Assembly (NCBI RefSeq): GCF_938030145.1 | Contig: NZ_CALHGM010000021.1 | Coordinates: 1 to 41,223 of the forward strand | Source of the DNA: an uncultured Campylobacter sp. | GTDB lineage: Bacteria; Campylobacterota; Campylobacteria; Campylobacterales; Campylobacteraceae | Direction of reading: 5' to 3' | Length of the DNA stretch: 41,223 nucleotides | Shown here: piece by piece, positions 7,386 to 16,192 of the stretch | How positions within the stretch are numbered: the first letter of the stretch is position 1 | How the letters are laid out: every line of letters starts with the position of its first letter | Notes under the pieces: model-generated | Database searches by the model: none | The model's input: only the letters and a program-made list of their open reading frames with translations | What the model was told of the DNA's origin: nothing | Position numbers and translations under genes: made by a program

Positions 7386-8969
7386 ATGACAACTCCGAAC
7401 GATCTGGATAAACTAGGCCTTAAAGATATCAAAAAAATCAACCACAACCTAAGCTACGACGAGCTTTTCGAGCTTGAAAAGGCTATGGGCGAGGGACGCG
7501 TGTCAAGTAACGGCACCTTTATGGTCGATACGGGCATCTTTACGGGTCGTAGCCCAAAGGATAAGTACTTCGTAAAGCAGGACCCGAGCCAAAAATACAT
7601 CGCCTGGGGCAAGATAAATCAGCCTATCTCAAAAGAGCTTTTCGATAAACTTTTAGCCAAAGCTAAAGCTCAGTTAAGCGGCAAGGAAATCTTTATCCAA
7701 GACGCCTATTGCGGCGCCAGCAAATCCAGCCGTAAAAACGTGCGCTTCGTAACTGAAGTCGCGTGGCAAGCGCATTTTGTTAAAAATATGTTCATCCGCC
7801 CAAGCGAGAGCGAGCTTGCGGAATTTCATCCCGATTTCGTCGTTTACAACGCGTGCAAATGCAAAAACGAAGATTACGCGAGCGACAGGCTGCACTCCGA
7901 CGTTTTCGTTATATTTAATGTCGAGGAAAACGTCGCCGTTATCGGCGGTACGTGGTACGGCGGCGAGATGAAAAAAGGAATTTTTTCGATGATGAACTAC
8001 TGGCTGCCGCTTGCGGGCAAGATGTCGATGCACTGCTCGGCAAACGTGGGCAAGGACGGTGATACGGCGCTATTTTTCGGTCTAAGCGGCACGGGCAAAA
8101 CGACGCTATCAACCGATCCAAACCGCAAGCTAATCGGCGATGATGAGCACGGCTGGGACGATGAGGGGATATTTAACTTCGAGGGCGGCTGCTACGCGAA
8201 GTGCATAAATTTGGACCCGAGCAGCGAACCTGAAATTTACGCCGCGATCAAACGCGACGCGCTGCTTGAAAACGTGGTCGCCAACGAGGCTGGCATCGTG
8301 GACTACAAAGACGGCAGCAAGACCGAAAATACCCGCGTTAGCTACCCGATCTATCACATCGATAACTACGAGCCAAGCTCTGCGGGCGGCCATCCGAAAA
8401 ACATCATCTTCCTAACAGCCGACGCATTCGGCGTTTTGCCGCCGGTCGCAAAGCTTACTAAAGAGCAGGCGATGTATTATTTCCTAAGCGGCTACACGGC
8501 CAAAGTCGCAGGCACCGAGCGCGGCATCACCGAGCCCGTGGCGACATTTAGCGCGTGCTTTGGTGAGCCGTTTATGCCGCTACACCCGACCGTTTACGCT
8601 AAGTTGCTGGGCGAAAAGATCGACAAGCACAACGTCAGCGTCTATCTCGTAAACACAGGCTGGAGCGGCGGCGCGTACGGCGTGGGCAAGCGAATGAGCA
8701 TCAAAGCCACGCGTGCATGCATAAACGCGATCCTTGACGGCAGTATCAAAAAGTGCGAATTTGAAAATTTCGAGAAATTTAACTTCGCGATCCCAAAAGA
8801 GCTCGCAGGCGTCGAGACTAAGCTGCTAAATCCTATTAATACGTGGACGCACCCGGCGGAATATAAGATCACGCGCGATAAGCTTGCAAAGATGTTTGAA
8901 GAGAATTTTAAACGCTACGAGGACGTAAAAGAAGGGGTCGAGTTTGCTAAAGCGGGCCCTACGGCTTAG
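7386..8969 (+). CDS. pckA: Phosphoenolpyruvate carboxykinase (ATP)
   Basis: A 527-residue ATP-type PEPCK, which interconverts oxaloacetate and PEP. The P-loop GLSGTGKTT lies at 232-240, the kinase-2/metal motif LIGDDEHGWDD about 30 residues later, and the substrate-binding RSPKDKY region near 52-58. HCSANVG before the P-loop and NTGWSGGAYGVGKR near 420 are also family hallmarks. AAAAAGGAT precedes the ATG. With pycB upstream it completes the pyruvate to oxaloacetate to PEP route needed for gluconeogenesis in organisms that do not use sugars. Its end overlaps the next gene by 26 bases. Full length, no anomalies. Confidence 0.97.
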   Translation: MTTPNDLDKLGLKDIKKINHNLSYDELFELEKAMGEGRVSSNGTFMVDTGIFTGRSPKDKYFVKQDPSQKYIAWGKINQPISKELFDKLLAKAKAQLSGKEIFIQDAYCGASKSSRKNVRFVTEVAWQAHFVKNMFIRPSESELAEFHPDFVVYNACKCKNEDYASDRLHSDVFVIFNVEENVAVIGGTWYGGEMKKGIFSMMNYWLPLAGKMSMHCSANVGKDGDTALFFGLSGTGKTTLSTDPNRKLIGDDEHGWDDEGIFNFEGGCYAKCINLDPSSEPEIYAAIKRDALLENVVANEAGIVDYKDGSKTENTRVSYPIYHIDNYEPSSAGGHPKNIIFLTADAFGVLPPVAKLTKEQAMYYFLSGYTAKVAGTERGITEPVATFSACFGEPFMPLHPTVYAKLLGEKIDKHNVSVYLVNTGWSGGAYGVGKRMSIKATRACINAILDGSIKKCEFENFEKFNFAIPKELAGVETKLLNPINTWTHPAEYKITRDKLAKMFEENFKRYEDVKEGVEFAKAGPTA

Positions 8970-10296
8970 GCTCCTGGGCTTCGGGGCGATCTGTGCGCTT
9001 TTTGCCGCATGCGAAAATACCCCCTCAAATTTAAAACAGCCGCTCGTTGCGATGAGCGGCTTTTCCTTTTACGATGATCCGCTAAGCTACATCAACAATG
9101 TGCGCGCAAAATCGGGGCTAAATCAGCTTGCGCAGAATGAAATTTTAAATATCTCTGCGCTTAATCACGCAAAATATGTCGTCGCAAACGAGGCGATGTC
9201 GCACGACGAGAGCCCGGGCAAGCCGAATTTTACGGGTGAAAATCCGTCAAAGCGCGCTTTTTACGCAGGCTATAATGCCGTCGTGAGGGAAAATTTATCC
9301 TATAATTCAAGCGATCTAAAAAGCGCGATCGACGGGCTACTTAGCGCGATTTATCATAGATTTGCCTTTTTGGATTTTACCTCGGATGAGATCGGCATCG
9401 GCTATTTTGAACACGGCAAAAAAAGCAGCTACGTTTTTGAGATGGGGAATTCGCGCCTCAACGCCTTTTGCTCGCAAAATTTAAACGACGAAGGAAGCGG
9501 CAAATTTCTACTTGGGATGTGTAAAAACGAAACGCTACGGATGAGGGAGGATAAGTTCAAAGGCGCCACCGCACTGAACTCGCGCCCTTACGTCTACTAC
9601 CCGAACGACGAGCCTGCGCTTGCGTTTTTCAGCAATGAAATTCCGGACCCCATGCCGGGGTGCAAAATCACCGCAAATCCTGTAAGCGTGGAATTTAATG
9701 CCGAGGGACCGCCCGTAGCGATGAAAAGTTTTAAAATTTACGAAGGCGGCAGGGAGCTTCAAAACGTTAAAATTTTAGACAAAAACTCCGATCCTAACGC
9801 CATTTTAAGCGATAGGCAGTTCGTGCTTTTCAGCAGAGAGGTTTTTAAATTTGACACCAAATACGGCGCGGAGTTTAATTACGAGCAGGGCGGCAAGCAA
9901 AAAACGCTACGGTGGGAGTTTATCACGCAAGCGCCTAAATTTAGATATTTCGTCGTGCAAGGTGGAGAAAATCTGAGCGTAAAAAACGGCGCATTTTACG
10001 ATATATTCGTAGCCCCCAAAGACTGCAACGATTTGATGAAAAGCTACAAAACCAGCTACTCTTTTATGGATAAGCCCGAAATTTCAAGCCCCGCGGCGAA
10101 TATGCTGCGCGTAAAGCTAAACGGCGCAAAGGGCGCGAAGCTTGAAATTTCGACAGACAACGGTGCGATAATAAATCTGTATTTAAGCGACGACTCCAAA
10201 AGCTACGGCGGCATGGGCAAAATTTACGCCGCAATCGCGGTGGTTTTGGCGGCGATCATTTTGTTTTATCTTTTGGCAAGAAGAAGAGGGCGATAG
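8944..10296 (+). CDS. CAP/SCP-domain lipoprotein with C-terminal membrane anchor
   Basis: A 450-residue protein starting with TTG inside the end of pckA; GAAGGGG lies 6 bases upstream, suggesting translational coupling. The N-terminus has a lipoprotein signal with lipobox LFAAC, so Cys 23 would be lipidated. A CAP (SCP/PR-1) domain spans about 45-180, shown by YINNVRAKSGLNQL, LNHAKYVVANEAMSHDE (His positions) and GENPS; CAP domains in bacteria occur in secreted proteins of mostly unknown role. The remainder is beta-rich, ending in a membrane helix at about 425-445 and a basic tail RRRGR. Having both a lipobox and a C-terminal anchor is unusual. Confidence 0.75.
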   Translation: MLKRALRLRLLGFGAICALFAACENTPSNLKQPLVAMSGFSFYDDPLSYINNVRAKSGLNQLAQNEILNISALNHAKYVVANEAMSHDESPGKPNFTGENPSKRAFYAGYNAVVRENLSYNSSDLKSAIDGLLSAIYHRFAFLDFTSDEIGIGYFEHGKKSSYVFEMGNSRLNAFCSQNLNDEGSGKFLLGMCKNETLRMREDKFKGATALNSRPYVYYPNDEPALAFFSNEIPDPMPGCKITANPVSVEFNAEGPPVAMKSFKIYEGGRELQNVKILDKNSDPNAILSDRQFVLFSREVFKFDTKYGAEFNYEQGGKQKTLRWEFITQAPKFRYFVVQGGENLSVKNGAFYDIFVAPKDCNDLMKSYKTSYSFMDKPEISSPAANMLRVKLNGAKGAKLEISTDNGAIINLYLSDDSKSYGGMGKIYAAIAVVLAAIILFYLLARRRGR

Positions 10297-10395
10297 GCGA
10301 GACCTGTTTTCGCGACCTCTGCTTTTGTCTGCGCGCACAGGGGCTCATAATGCTTTCTGGCGTGAAATTTAATGCGGAACTTGGTTTTTAAATTT

Positions 10396-10788
10396 TTAAA
10401 TTTCATCCCCGTTCATCTCATCCGCAAGTTTTAAAATTTTATCTCGCACGGCACCTGGCGCATAGATATCCACCCACTCTATCCCGCCCCCAGCACTAAA
10501 AAGCACGGCGATCCGCCCCTCGCTCATTGCGCGCTTAGCAAGCTTGGTCGCCGAGGGGCTGTTGCCCATATTTGGCGTTTCGTCTATACTTATCTCGGCA
10601 CAGCAGCGTAAAATAGGCGCTAAATCAAACTCTCCCTCGAGCAAAATAATAACCGAGCCTCGCCTAAAACTGCAAGCGTTCCAAAAGATCTCGGCGCCGT
10701 TTACGCATTCGCGCGAAAGGTCGAGGCGAAATTTACCCCGCTCGCGCACGAGAAAACTAAACTCGCTTAAGTTTAGCGGGTGCTCCAC
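10396..10788 (-). CDS. Unknown protein, possibly the 3' part of a frameshifted gene
   Basis: A 130-residue frame starting with GTG, without a convincing ribosome binding site, that overlaps the end of a short upstream frame by 16 bases. I do not recognise the family. It has no signal peptide and alternates beta-like stretches (RGSVIILLEGEFDL, IAVLFSAGGGIEW), which looks like genuine protein. Because the upstream frame has a strong ribosome binding site and this one has none, the two may be a single gene of about 185 residues broken by one indel near 10775-10795, or a coupled pair. Confidence 0.5.
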   Translation of the reverse strand: MEHPLNLSEFSFLVRERGKFRLDLSRECVNGAEIFWNACSFRRGSVIILLEGEFDLAPILRCCAEISIDETPNMGNSPSATKLAKRAMSEGRIAVLFSAGGGIEWVDIYAPGAVRDKILKLADEMNGDEI

Positions 10789-10949
10789 GCTACCGAGACC
10801 CCCACGATGCTATCTTTGCGGCCGTTATAGACATAGGCGGTGAGCGCATTTTGCAGTAGCGGCGCGATGACCTGCTCGTGCGCGCTCGTGTGATCGTCAT
10901 CTCTGGCGCGACCTGCGATCTTTACGAAAAACGGTTTGAAATACTCCAT
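10773..10949 (-). CDS. Small unknown protein, possibly the 5' part of the same gene
   Basis: A 58-residue frame beginning MEYFKPFFVKIAGRARDDD and ending VSVAWSTR. AAGGAG lies 5 bases upstream of the ATG, which strongly supports translation. The stop codon lies just inside the next frame, so ribosomes could re-initiate there, or the two could be halves of one frameshifted gene. Not recognised. Confidence 0.5.
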   Translation of the reverse strand: MEYFKPFFVKIAGRARDDDHTSAHEQVIAPLLQNALTAYVYNGRKDSIVGVSVAWSTR

Positions 10950-11162
10950 AAACGCTCCTTAAGCTTATAAAAATTTGCTCGCTTTTGCTTTTAAATTTAG
11001 CGCTCGCGGCGGTTAAATTTAACTCTGAGCCTGACGCATTTTCGGCTCGTTTTTCAGACGCCGCCGTTTTAAATTTTACTCTTGTATCTGCTATCGCAGC
11101 TTCTTGCGCTTATATATCGTTTTTACGCCTATCAAATACAACCTGGATGGCGGTTTTAGATT

Positions 11163-12146
11163 TTACACAAAATACTCGCGCGCAGCATCCTTGCTCTCAA
11201 ATGGGCTTGCGCTCAGCTCGCTGCCCTCTATGAGCAGGGTGTAGCGGCGCGCGGCGTCCGTTTTGGCGTAGGTCAGCGCCAGCCTCGCCGCAAGCTCTCT
11301 ATCCGCCTCGCTCGCGCCCCTGCTTAGCAGGCTAAGCGCGCCCACGACGTCATCTTTAAATTTTATCTCGCTAAATTTCGGATTTTGCACGGCGGCAAGC
11401 TTCTTGTTGTTGCTCTCGTCGCGTCCGATTATGAGCTTCGCGCCGCCCGGCAAGCGCAGATGGCGCCCGAATTTTAAAATTTCAGCGTCCGCGGGCGTTT
11501 CGATCTTTTCAAATTTTACCGCATCCTTGATCCGCTCGCTGAAGCTTTGCACGGTCAGCAGACAGCCTCCCGCGGGCGTTTCGTAATCCTCGAAGCCAAA
11601 CTCTGCCGCCAGCTGCATCTGTCTAGTGCGCCCGCGCCCGCTGATGTCAAGTAGGGCGCCGCGATCTACCCAGCCCTTGATCTCGGGCGTCGTGGGCGGC
11701 AGCAGCTTCGCGCACAGAGGACGCAGGATCAGCCCCTCCTCATCGCCGCTAAGCCCGCCGACCTGAGCTAGAGCCTGCGCGCGCTGACTCATCGGGCGCT
11801 GTCCGAGCACCTCGCCCGTGATGATGAAGCTCGCCCCTTCACTTTGCAGTATCGCAAGCGCGGTCTTAAACATATATCCGTGGCAGTCGATGCAGGGGTT
11901 GAAGTGCTTGCCGTAGCCGTATTTGGGCTCGAAAAGCACCTGCCGCAGATATTCGCTTCTGATATCGACGATTTTAAAATCCGCCCCCGCAGCTGCGGCT
12001 CTGCGGCGCATGATCTCGCTCTTATCGTCCTTGCCGCCAAATCCGATATCCATATTCAGCGCGAGCACCTCGATGCCTTGCGAGACGATAAGTTTGACCG
12101 CGAGCATAGAGTCAAGCCCGCCGCTAAAGAGCGCCAATGCCTTCAT
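11163..12146 (-). CDS. PP-loop ATPase with NFACT-R-like domain, tRNA thiolation type
   Basis: A 327-residue protein. The N-terminal PP-loop ATP-pyrophosphatase domain has ALFSGGLDSMLAV (residues 5-17), characteristic of MnmA/ThiI-type enzymes that adenylate a tRNA base before sulfur transfer. NPCIDCHGYMF gives C85 and C88, and AGGCLLT gives C195, positioned like catalytic or metal cysteines of thiouridylases. The C-terminal part, about 205-300, with KFGRHLRLPGGAKLIIGRDESNN, resembles the NFACT-R RNA-binding domain. C. jejuni has an ATP-binding protein at the same place next to aroC-rnc-rnhA-dnaG. It may be a tRNA-modifying enzyme of undefined target. It ends the unit begun by dnaG, 9 bases after the dnaG stop. 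Confidence 0.72.
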   Translation of the reverse strand: MKALALFSGGLDSMLAVKLIVSQGIEVLALNMDIGFGGKDDKSEIMRRRAAAAGADFKIVDIRSEYLRQVLFEPKYGYGKHFNPCIDCHGYMFKTALAILQSEGASFIITGEVLGQRPMSQRAQALAQVGGLSGDEEGLILRPLCAKLLPPTTPEIKGWVDRGALLDISGRGRTRQMQLAAEFGFEDYETPAGGCLLTVQSFSERIKDAVKFEKIETPADAEILKFGRHLRLPGGAKLIIGRDESNNKKLAAVQNPKFSEIKFKDDVVGALSLLSRGASEADRELAARLALTYAKTDAARRYTLLIEGSELSASPFESKDAAREYFV

Positions 12147-12155
12147 TTCGTTCCT

Positions 12156-14312
12156 TTACTTGAGTTGATTGATCTTTTTTTGATACTCTAAGATCCGCTC
12201 GATCTTGTCGGGCGCGTCGGAGTTTTTGAGCTTTTGCATCAGATCTTGCAGGGCGTTGCGGCGTAAAATTTTGCACGCGTCGTTAAAAAGCGCCGCGCCG
12301 CCGATCGGCAAAATTTCATCATCCAGCGCGAGCGCGCGCAGATTTTCGCTGGCTTCGGTTTCAGCGTTTTGGACATTTTGGGCATTTTGAGTGCTTTGAA
12401 CATTTTGAGCTACGGCTTCCCTCTCGCCTTGCTTTGCACCGCTGTTTGAGCTCCGTTTCTCGCCGTTATTTGTATCCTCTTGCTTCTCGCTGCCGTTTGC
12501 GCCCTGTTGCGCAGAACCTTTTAAATTTAAGGCGTCCGCAGAGCCCTGCCCGATAAAATTTTGCCCGCTAGAGCTCTCGCCGCCTTTTAAATTCACACCC
12601 TCGCTACGGATAAAATTTTCTCCCGCACCGCGCGCGGTAAAATTTTCGGAGGCGTTGTCTACATTGCCGCCCTCGCCCGCGATGAAATTTTTAAAATTCT
12701 CGCCGCTGCGAGCGAAAGCCAAAAACGCCTCGAAAATATCGCCGTGCATGCGAAAATCGCGCCGCTCCAAGCAGCCGAGCCCGAGCTGTGCCATCTCGCC
12801 ATCGAGCAGCATCGATTTTATGATCTGAAGCTCCGCGATCTCCTTGCGGCGTAGTAGCGTCCGCCCGGACCTCGCCGAAGCCGCAGGCGGCGCAGAGCTT
12901 TCATAGCGCGCCGTGTTTTGCGTGCGAATAAAATTTCCGCCGTTTAAACCCCCGCTCGCACCGCCCCCGCCGTCTGCACCGCGCCCTCCGTAAGAGCCGA
13001 AATCGCGAGAGCCGAAGCTCCCGCCCTCGTTAAAATTTCGCCCCTCAAAGCCCGCGCCGAAATTTTTACCGCCAGCGGCGAGATTGAATGAGCCCGGCGA
13101 AACGTTTAAAATTTGCGCTACTAGGCTCTGATAGGACTCGGCGAGCACGGGGCCGAGCGCTGAGGTAAATTCTTTGATCTCATTTAGCGCCGCTTCTTTT
13201 TGCACGGGGCGGGCGAGGTCGTATTTTTTAGCGATTCTTCGGATCAGAAACTCCCCGCTCTCCATGCCGCTAGCATAAATTTGCTCTAGCTCGCGCACCT
13301 TGCCTGCGACTATCATATCCGCAGGATCGGCACCGCCGCCGATTATAGCGACGCTTGAGTCGATCTTATTCAGGCATAAAAGCCGCGCCGATTTTATCGC
13401 CGCATTGATGCCCGCGGCGTCGCCGTCGAAGCTAAGCACGACGTTAAGCTCCGCGCGCTTTATAAGCGGCAGATGAGCGGGCGTCAGCGCCGTGCCGAGT
13501 ACCGCTACGGCGTTGTCGATGCCCGCTTGATGCAGCATGATGACGTCCATATAGCCCTCGGTGATGATGAGGGTTTTTTTGGCGATCGCGCTTTTTTTAG
13601 CAAGGTCGAATGCGTAGAAAATTTTAGATTTATCAAACAGCGCGCACTGCGGCGAATTGACGTATTTGGCGGGATTATCGCTTATCGTGCGACCGCCGAA
13701 GCCCACGAGCTTGCCTGCGTGGTTGTAGATTGGAAAGGTGATGCGCTCGATGAAGCTAGCGTAGAGCCCGCGCTCGTTTTGCTTCACCGCGCCCGCATTT
13801 AGCGCGTCTTGCGGCGGAATTTCTTCGTTTTGCAAAACCCTGATCGTCTGCGCGCTAGCTCCTGCGTAGCCAAGGCCAAATTTGCGAATAGTCGCATCGC
13901 TTAGGCCGCGCTCGTGCAGGTATTTTACGGCGGCGGGGTTTTGATAAAGGCAGCTTTGGTAATAGGCGTTTAAAATCCCGAGCACCTTTTTCTCTTCGCT
14001 GCGCTCCTGGACTTTGGCGCCGGTGTATTGCAGCGCGAAATTATACATCCCCGCAAGCTTTTCGACCGCTTCTGGAAAGCTTATCTTTTCATAATCTTGG
14101 ATAAATTTAATCGCGTTGCCGCCTGCTTTGCACGAAAAGCAGTGAAAAATTCCAAGCTTTGAACTCACGCTCATGCTCGGGTGCGAATCGTCGTGAAATG
14201 GGCAGACGCCCACGAAATTTGCGCCGCTGCGCTTAAGCGGGACATATTTTTCTACGACGTCTACGATATCTACGGTGGCCAGCAGATTTTCTATGCTTTC
14301 GTTTTTAATCAT
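12156..14312 (-). CDS. dnaG: DNA primase DnaG with low-complexity inserts
   Basis: A 718-residue primase, long for Campylobacter. The zinc-binding domain has C37, H40, C58 and C61; the RNA polymerase core follows, with TOPRIM motif TEGYMDV near 250 and FDGDAAG near 300. A Gly/Asn-rich stretch occupies about 415-477, a helical segment like the DnaB-interacting domain is at 478-540, a second low-complexity stretch lies at about 545-655, and a helical C-terminus ends the protein. The inserts contain ten RAATTY cores (12523-13065), all in one phase, giving repeated N-F or N-L pairs. The catalytic parts look intact. The start has no Shine-Dalgarno and sits 8 bases from a TATAAT, suggesting a leaderless message. 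Confidence 0.95.
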   Translation of the reverse strand: MIKNESIENLLATVDIVDVVEKYVPLKRSGANFVGVCPFHDDSHPSMSVSSKLGIFHCFSCKAGGNAIKFIQDYEKISFPEAVEKLAGMYNFALQYTGAKVQERSEEKKVLGILNAYYQSCLYQNPAAVKYLHERGLSDATIRKFGLGYAGASAQTIRVLQNEEIPPQDALNAGAVKQNERGLYASFIERITFPIYNHAGKLVGFGGRTISDNPAKYVNSPQCALFDKSKIFYAFDLAKKSAIAKKTLIITEGYMDVIMLHQAGIDNAVAVLGTALTPAHLPLIKRAELNVVLSFDGDAAGINAAIKSARLLCLNKIDSSVAIIGGGADPADMIVAGKVRELEQIYASGMESGEFLIRRIAKKYDLARPVQKEAALNEIKEFTSALGPVLAESYQSLVAQILNVSPGSFNLAAGGKNFGAGFEGRNFNEGGSFGSRDFGSYGGRGADGGGGASGGLNGGNFIRTQNTARYESSAPPAASARSGRTLLRRKEIAELQIIKSMLLDGEMAQLGLGCLERRDFRMHGDIFEAFLAFARSGENFKNFIAGEGGNVDNASENFTARGAGENFIRSEGVNLKGGESSSGQNFIGQGSADALNLKGSAQQGANGSEKQEDTNNGEKRSSNSGAKQGEREAVAQNVQSTQNAQNVQNAETEASENLRALALDDEILPIGGAALFNDACKILRRNALQDLMQKLKNSDAPDKIERILEYQKKINQLK
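12523..13065 (-). repeat. Phase-locked RAATTY low-complexity region in dnaG
   Basis: Ten AAATTT/AAATTC cores start at 12523, 12556, 12589, 12613, 12640, 12685, 12694, 12931, 13033 and 13060. Every interval is a multiple of three (33, 33, 24, 27, 45, 9, 237, 102, 27), so all are read in the same phase in dnaG as Asn-Phe, Asn-Leu or related pairs. The sequence between cores is Gly/Ser/Glu-rich. Confidence 0.8.
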
Positions 14313-14319
14313 AAGCGAA

Positions 14320-14343
14320 ATTATACCCGCACTTTGCTATAAT
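14320..14343. promoter_or_regulatory. Divergent back-to-back -10 boxes for dnaG and the TPR gene
   Basis: A minus-strand TATAAT (plus strand 14320-14325) lies 8 bases upstream of the dnaG ATG, and a plus-strand TATAAT (14338-14343) lies 29 bases upstream of the TPR gene start. Only 12 bases separate them, so polymerase could not occupy both at once. For dnaG, initiation about 7 bases downstream would fall on or next to the A of ATG. Confidence 0.6.
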
Positions 14344-14372
14344 TGCCCTTTATTTTTGCGACGAGGTTTGAT

Positions 14373-15398
14373 TTGGATAATTTTTTCTTAGACGATCGCG
14401 ACCCGATTTTCGGGCTTATCATGCTGATAAGCATAATCTTGCTAGTGTCGATTCTAAGCTACATCTGGGGAGTTTTTTCTAAAAAAAACGAGAGGCAGAG
14501 TTTAGAGAATTTCATCAAAAAATTTGACACCCTAGACGCGCTTAGCACCGAGCATAGACAGCTTTTAGCAAGCCCGCAAATAGACATCCCGACGCTTGGA
14601 ATTTTGGCTAGCTCTTTCGTCAAAAGCGGCGACTTCGAGCGCGCGATAGAAATTTATCTAATCGCGCTAGGCAAGGCTAGCGGCGGCGTGCAGAGGGAGT
14701 TTATCCTCACCAATCTCGGTATCGTATATTTCAAAGCGGGCTTTTTAGGGCGCGCCGAAGAGGTATTTTTGCAGGCGCTAAAGCTGCGCCCCAGAAACAA
14801 AGAGGCTCTTACGCATCTTACGGTGATTTATGAGCGGCTAAAGCGCTTTAATGAGGCGCTTGAGGTGCTTGACGCGCTGCGCGAACAGGACGCCGAAGTA
14901 TATGCTCAAAGCCAGTTCGAGCGCGCTCAGATCATCGCAAACGACGCCAATACGCCGTTTAACAAGAAAATCGCTAAAATTTCAAAGCTAAACTTCAAAG
15001 GCGCGGGGCGGTTTTGCATGGAGCTTTTTATCAAAAACAAAGAGCCTATGGAGGGCTTTGACCGCTTCCCGCCGATCGAGCAGGCGATCGATCTGATCTA
15101 TGATTTCCCTGCGGCGGTAAATACGCAGGATGCGGAGTACAATGCGCTTTTTTACGCGCTTGGAAAAAGCGATCAAAAGCCGCAGAGCGCGAGTAAAATT
15201 TTTGAGATCAACGCGCTTATGGCTATGAAAGACGCGGGCTTTGAGGACGCGGGGCTTAGCTTTAGCTACACCTGCGCGAAGTGCAAAAGCTCGGTGGGGC
15301 TTTTCTCGCACCGCTGTCCGGTCTGCTACGAGCTAGGTAGCATGGAGATCAGAGCGCAAATTTCGGAGAAAACCGGTGAAATCGGTCAAACTTTTTAG
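14373..15398 (+). CDS. TPR-repeat membrane protein with C-terminal zinc ribbon (LapB-like architecture)
   Basis: TTG 14373 is preferred, giving 341 residues, because GAGG lies about 6 bases upstream; the longer form starts at 14343 inside the promoter. One N-terminal membrane helix (about 12-33) is followed by TPR units, for example around GDFERAIEIYLIALG, and a C-terminal CAKC...CPVC zinc ribbon of rubredoxin type. This is the layout of LapB/YciM, which in E. coli tunes LpxC proteolysis, but proof of equivalence is lacking. C. jejuni has a TPR protein at this position between dnaG and rnhA. Its end overlaps rnhA by 23 bases. Confidence 0.7.
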   Translation: MDNFFLDDRDPIFGLIMLISIILLVSILSYIWGVFSKKNERQSLENFIKKFDTLDALSTEHRQLLASPQIDIPTLGILASSFVKSGDFERAIEIYLIALGKASGGVQREFILTNLGIVYFKAGFLGRAEEVFLQALKLRPRNKEALTHLTVIYERLKRFNEALEVLDALREQDAEVYAQSQFERAQIIANDANTPFNKKIAKISKLNFKGAGRFCMELFIKNKEPMEGFDRFPPIEQAIDLIYDFPAAVNTQDAEYNALFYALGKSDQKPQSASKIFEINALMAMKDAGFEDAGLSFSYTCAKCKSSVGLFSHRCPVCYELGSMEIRAQISEKTGEIGQTF

Positions 15399-15798
15399 CG
15401 ACGGCAGCTGCCTCGGAAACCCTGGAGCGGGCGGCTGGGCTTACATACTGCAATACGGCGACGCGATAAAAAAGGCAAGCGGCGCAGAAGCGATGACGAC
15501 TAATAATCAAATGGAGTTAACAGCCGCTATAATGGGGCTTAGCGCGCTTAAGCAGCCCTGCCGCGTCGAGCTTTTTACCGATAGTGAATATGTCGTAAAG
15601 GCGATAAATTCCTGGCTCGCAAAGTGGGTCGTTACCGATTTTAAGGGCAAGAAAAACGCGGATCTGTGGCGCAGATACCTTGCGGCGGCGGCGCCTCACG
15701 AGATCAAGGCCTCGTGGGTCAAAGGGCATGCTGGTCATCCGCAAAACGAGGAGTGCGACGCTATGGCTCGCGCAGCTGCAGAAGCGATAAAGGGCTGA
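15376..15798 (+). CDS. rnhA: Ribonuclease HI
   Basis: A 140-residue RNase HI that degrades RNA in RNA-DNA hybrids, including Okazaki primers and R-loops. The catalytic residues D9 (LFSDGSC), E47 (NQMEL), D69 (FTDSEYV) and D128 (NEECDAMA) are present, together with H118 in the mobile loop (KGHAGH) and the basic handle region WVVTDFKGKKN. The start is GTG within the end of the TPR gene with GGAG about 7 bases upstream, implying coupled translation. It is normal length for the family. Confidence 0.96.
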   Translation: MKSVKLFSDGSCLGNPGAGGWAYILQYGDAIKKASGAEAMTTNNQMELTAAIMGLSALKQPCRVELFTDSEYVVKAINSWLAKWVVTDFKGKKNADLWRRYLAAAAPHEIKASWVKGHAGHPQNEECDAMARAAAEAIKG

Positions 15799-16192
15799 AA
15801 TTCTGCGGCGAAGTTTGCGGTTACGCGGATTTAGCATAGATTACCCGCGTTTGCTTTGCACGCAGAGCCGCTTCGGCGTAAATTTTATCGCCCGAAGCCG
15901 GTTTTAGTGCGCTCGTTCACGCAATTGGGTTCTTATATTTGAAAGCAGGCGCGTTTTTGGCGAGAATTAAATTCGCGGCAGGCGAGCTTCGGCGCGGTTT
16001 GCATTAGAATTGGCGGGCACGTTTAAATTTTATTCGTCGCAGATTGGCACTAGCGCGTTTCATTCGGCGTTAATACAAATTTAGCGCAGGTCCTGCTCGC
16101 GTTCGTTTCGCTTGCGTAGGTTTTGTTTGCGCCAGATGTCGTTTGCGTGCGGACCGCCGCGGATTTCGTAGAATTTTATAAAAAGGTTGATA
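15799..16192. other. Intergenic stretch between rnhA and rnc
   Basis: About 390 bases of mixed composition with no frame I accept on either strand, no convincing hairpin with T run and no tRNA fold seen. It has scattered AAATTT and TTAAATTC cores. It breaks what would otherwise be a tight operon from the TPR gene to aroC. Confidence 0.5.

Noticed and set aside
10985..11233. Plus-strand frame of 82 codons before the PP-loop gene
   Set aside because: Overlaps the 3' end of the PP-loop gene, has no ribosome binding site and shows no family features.
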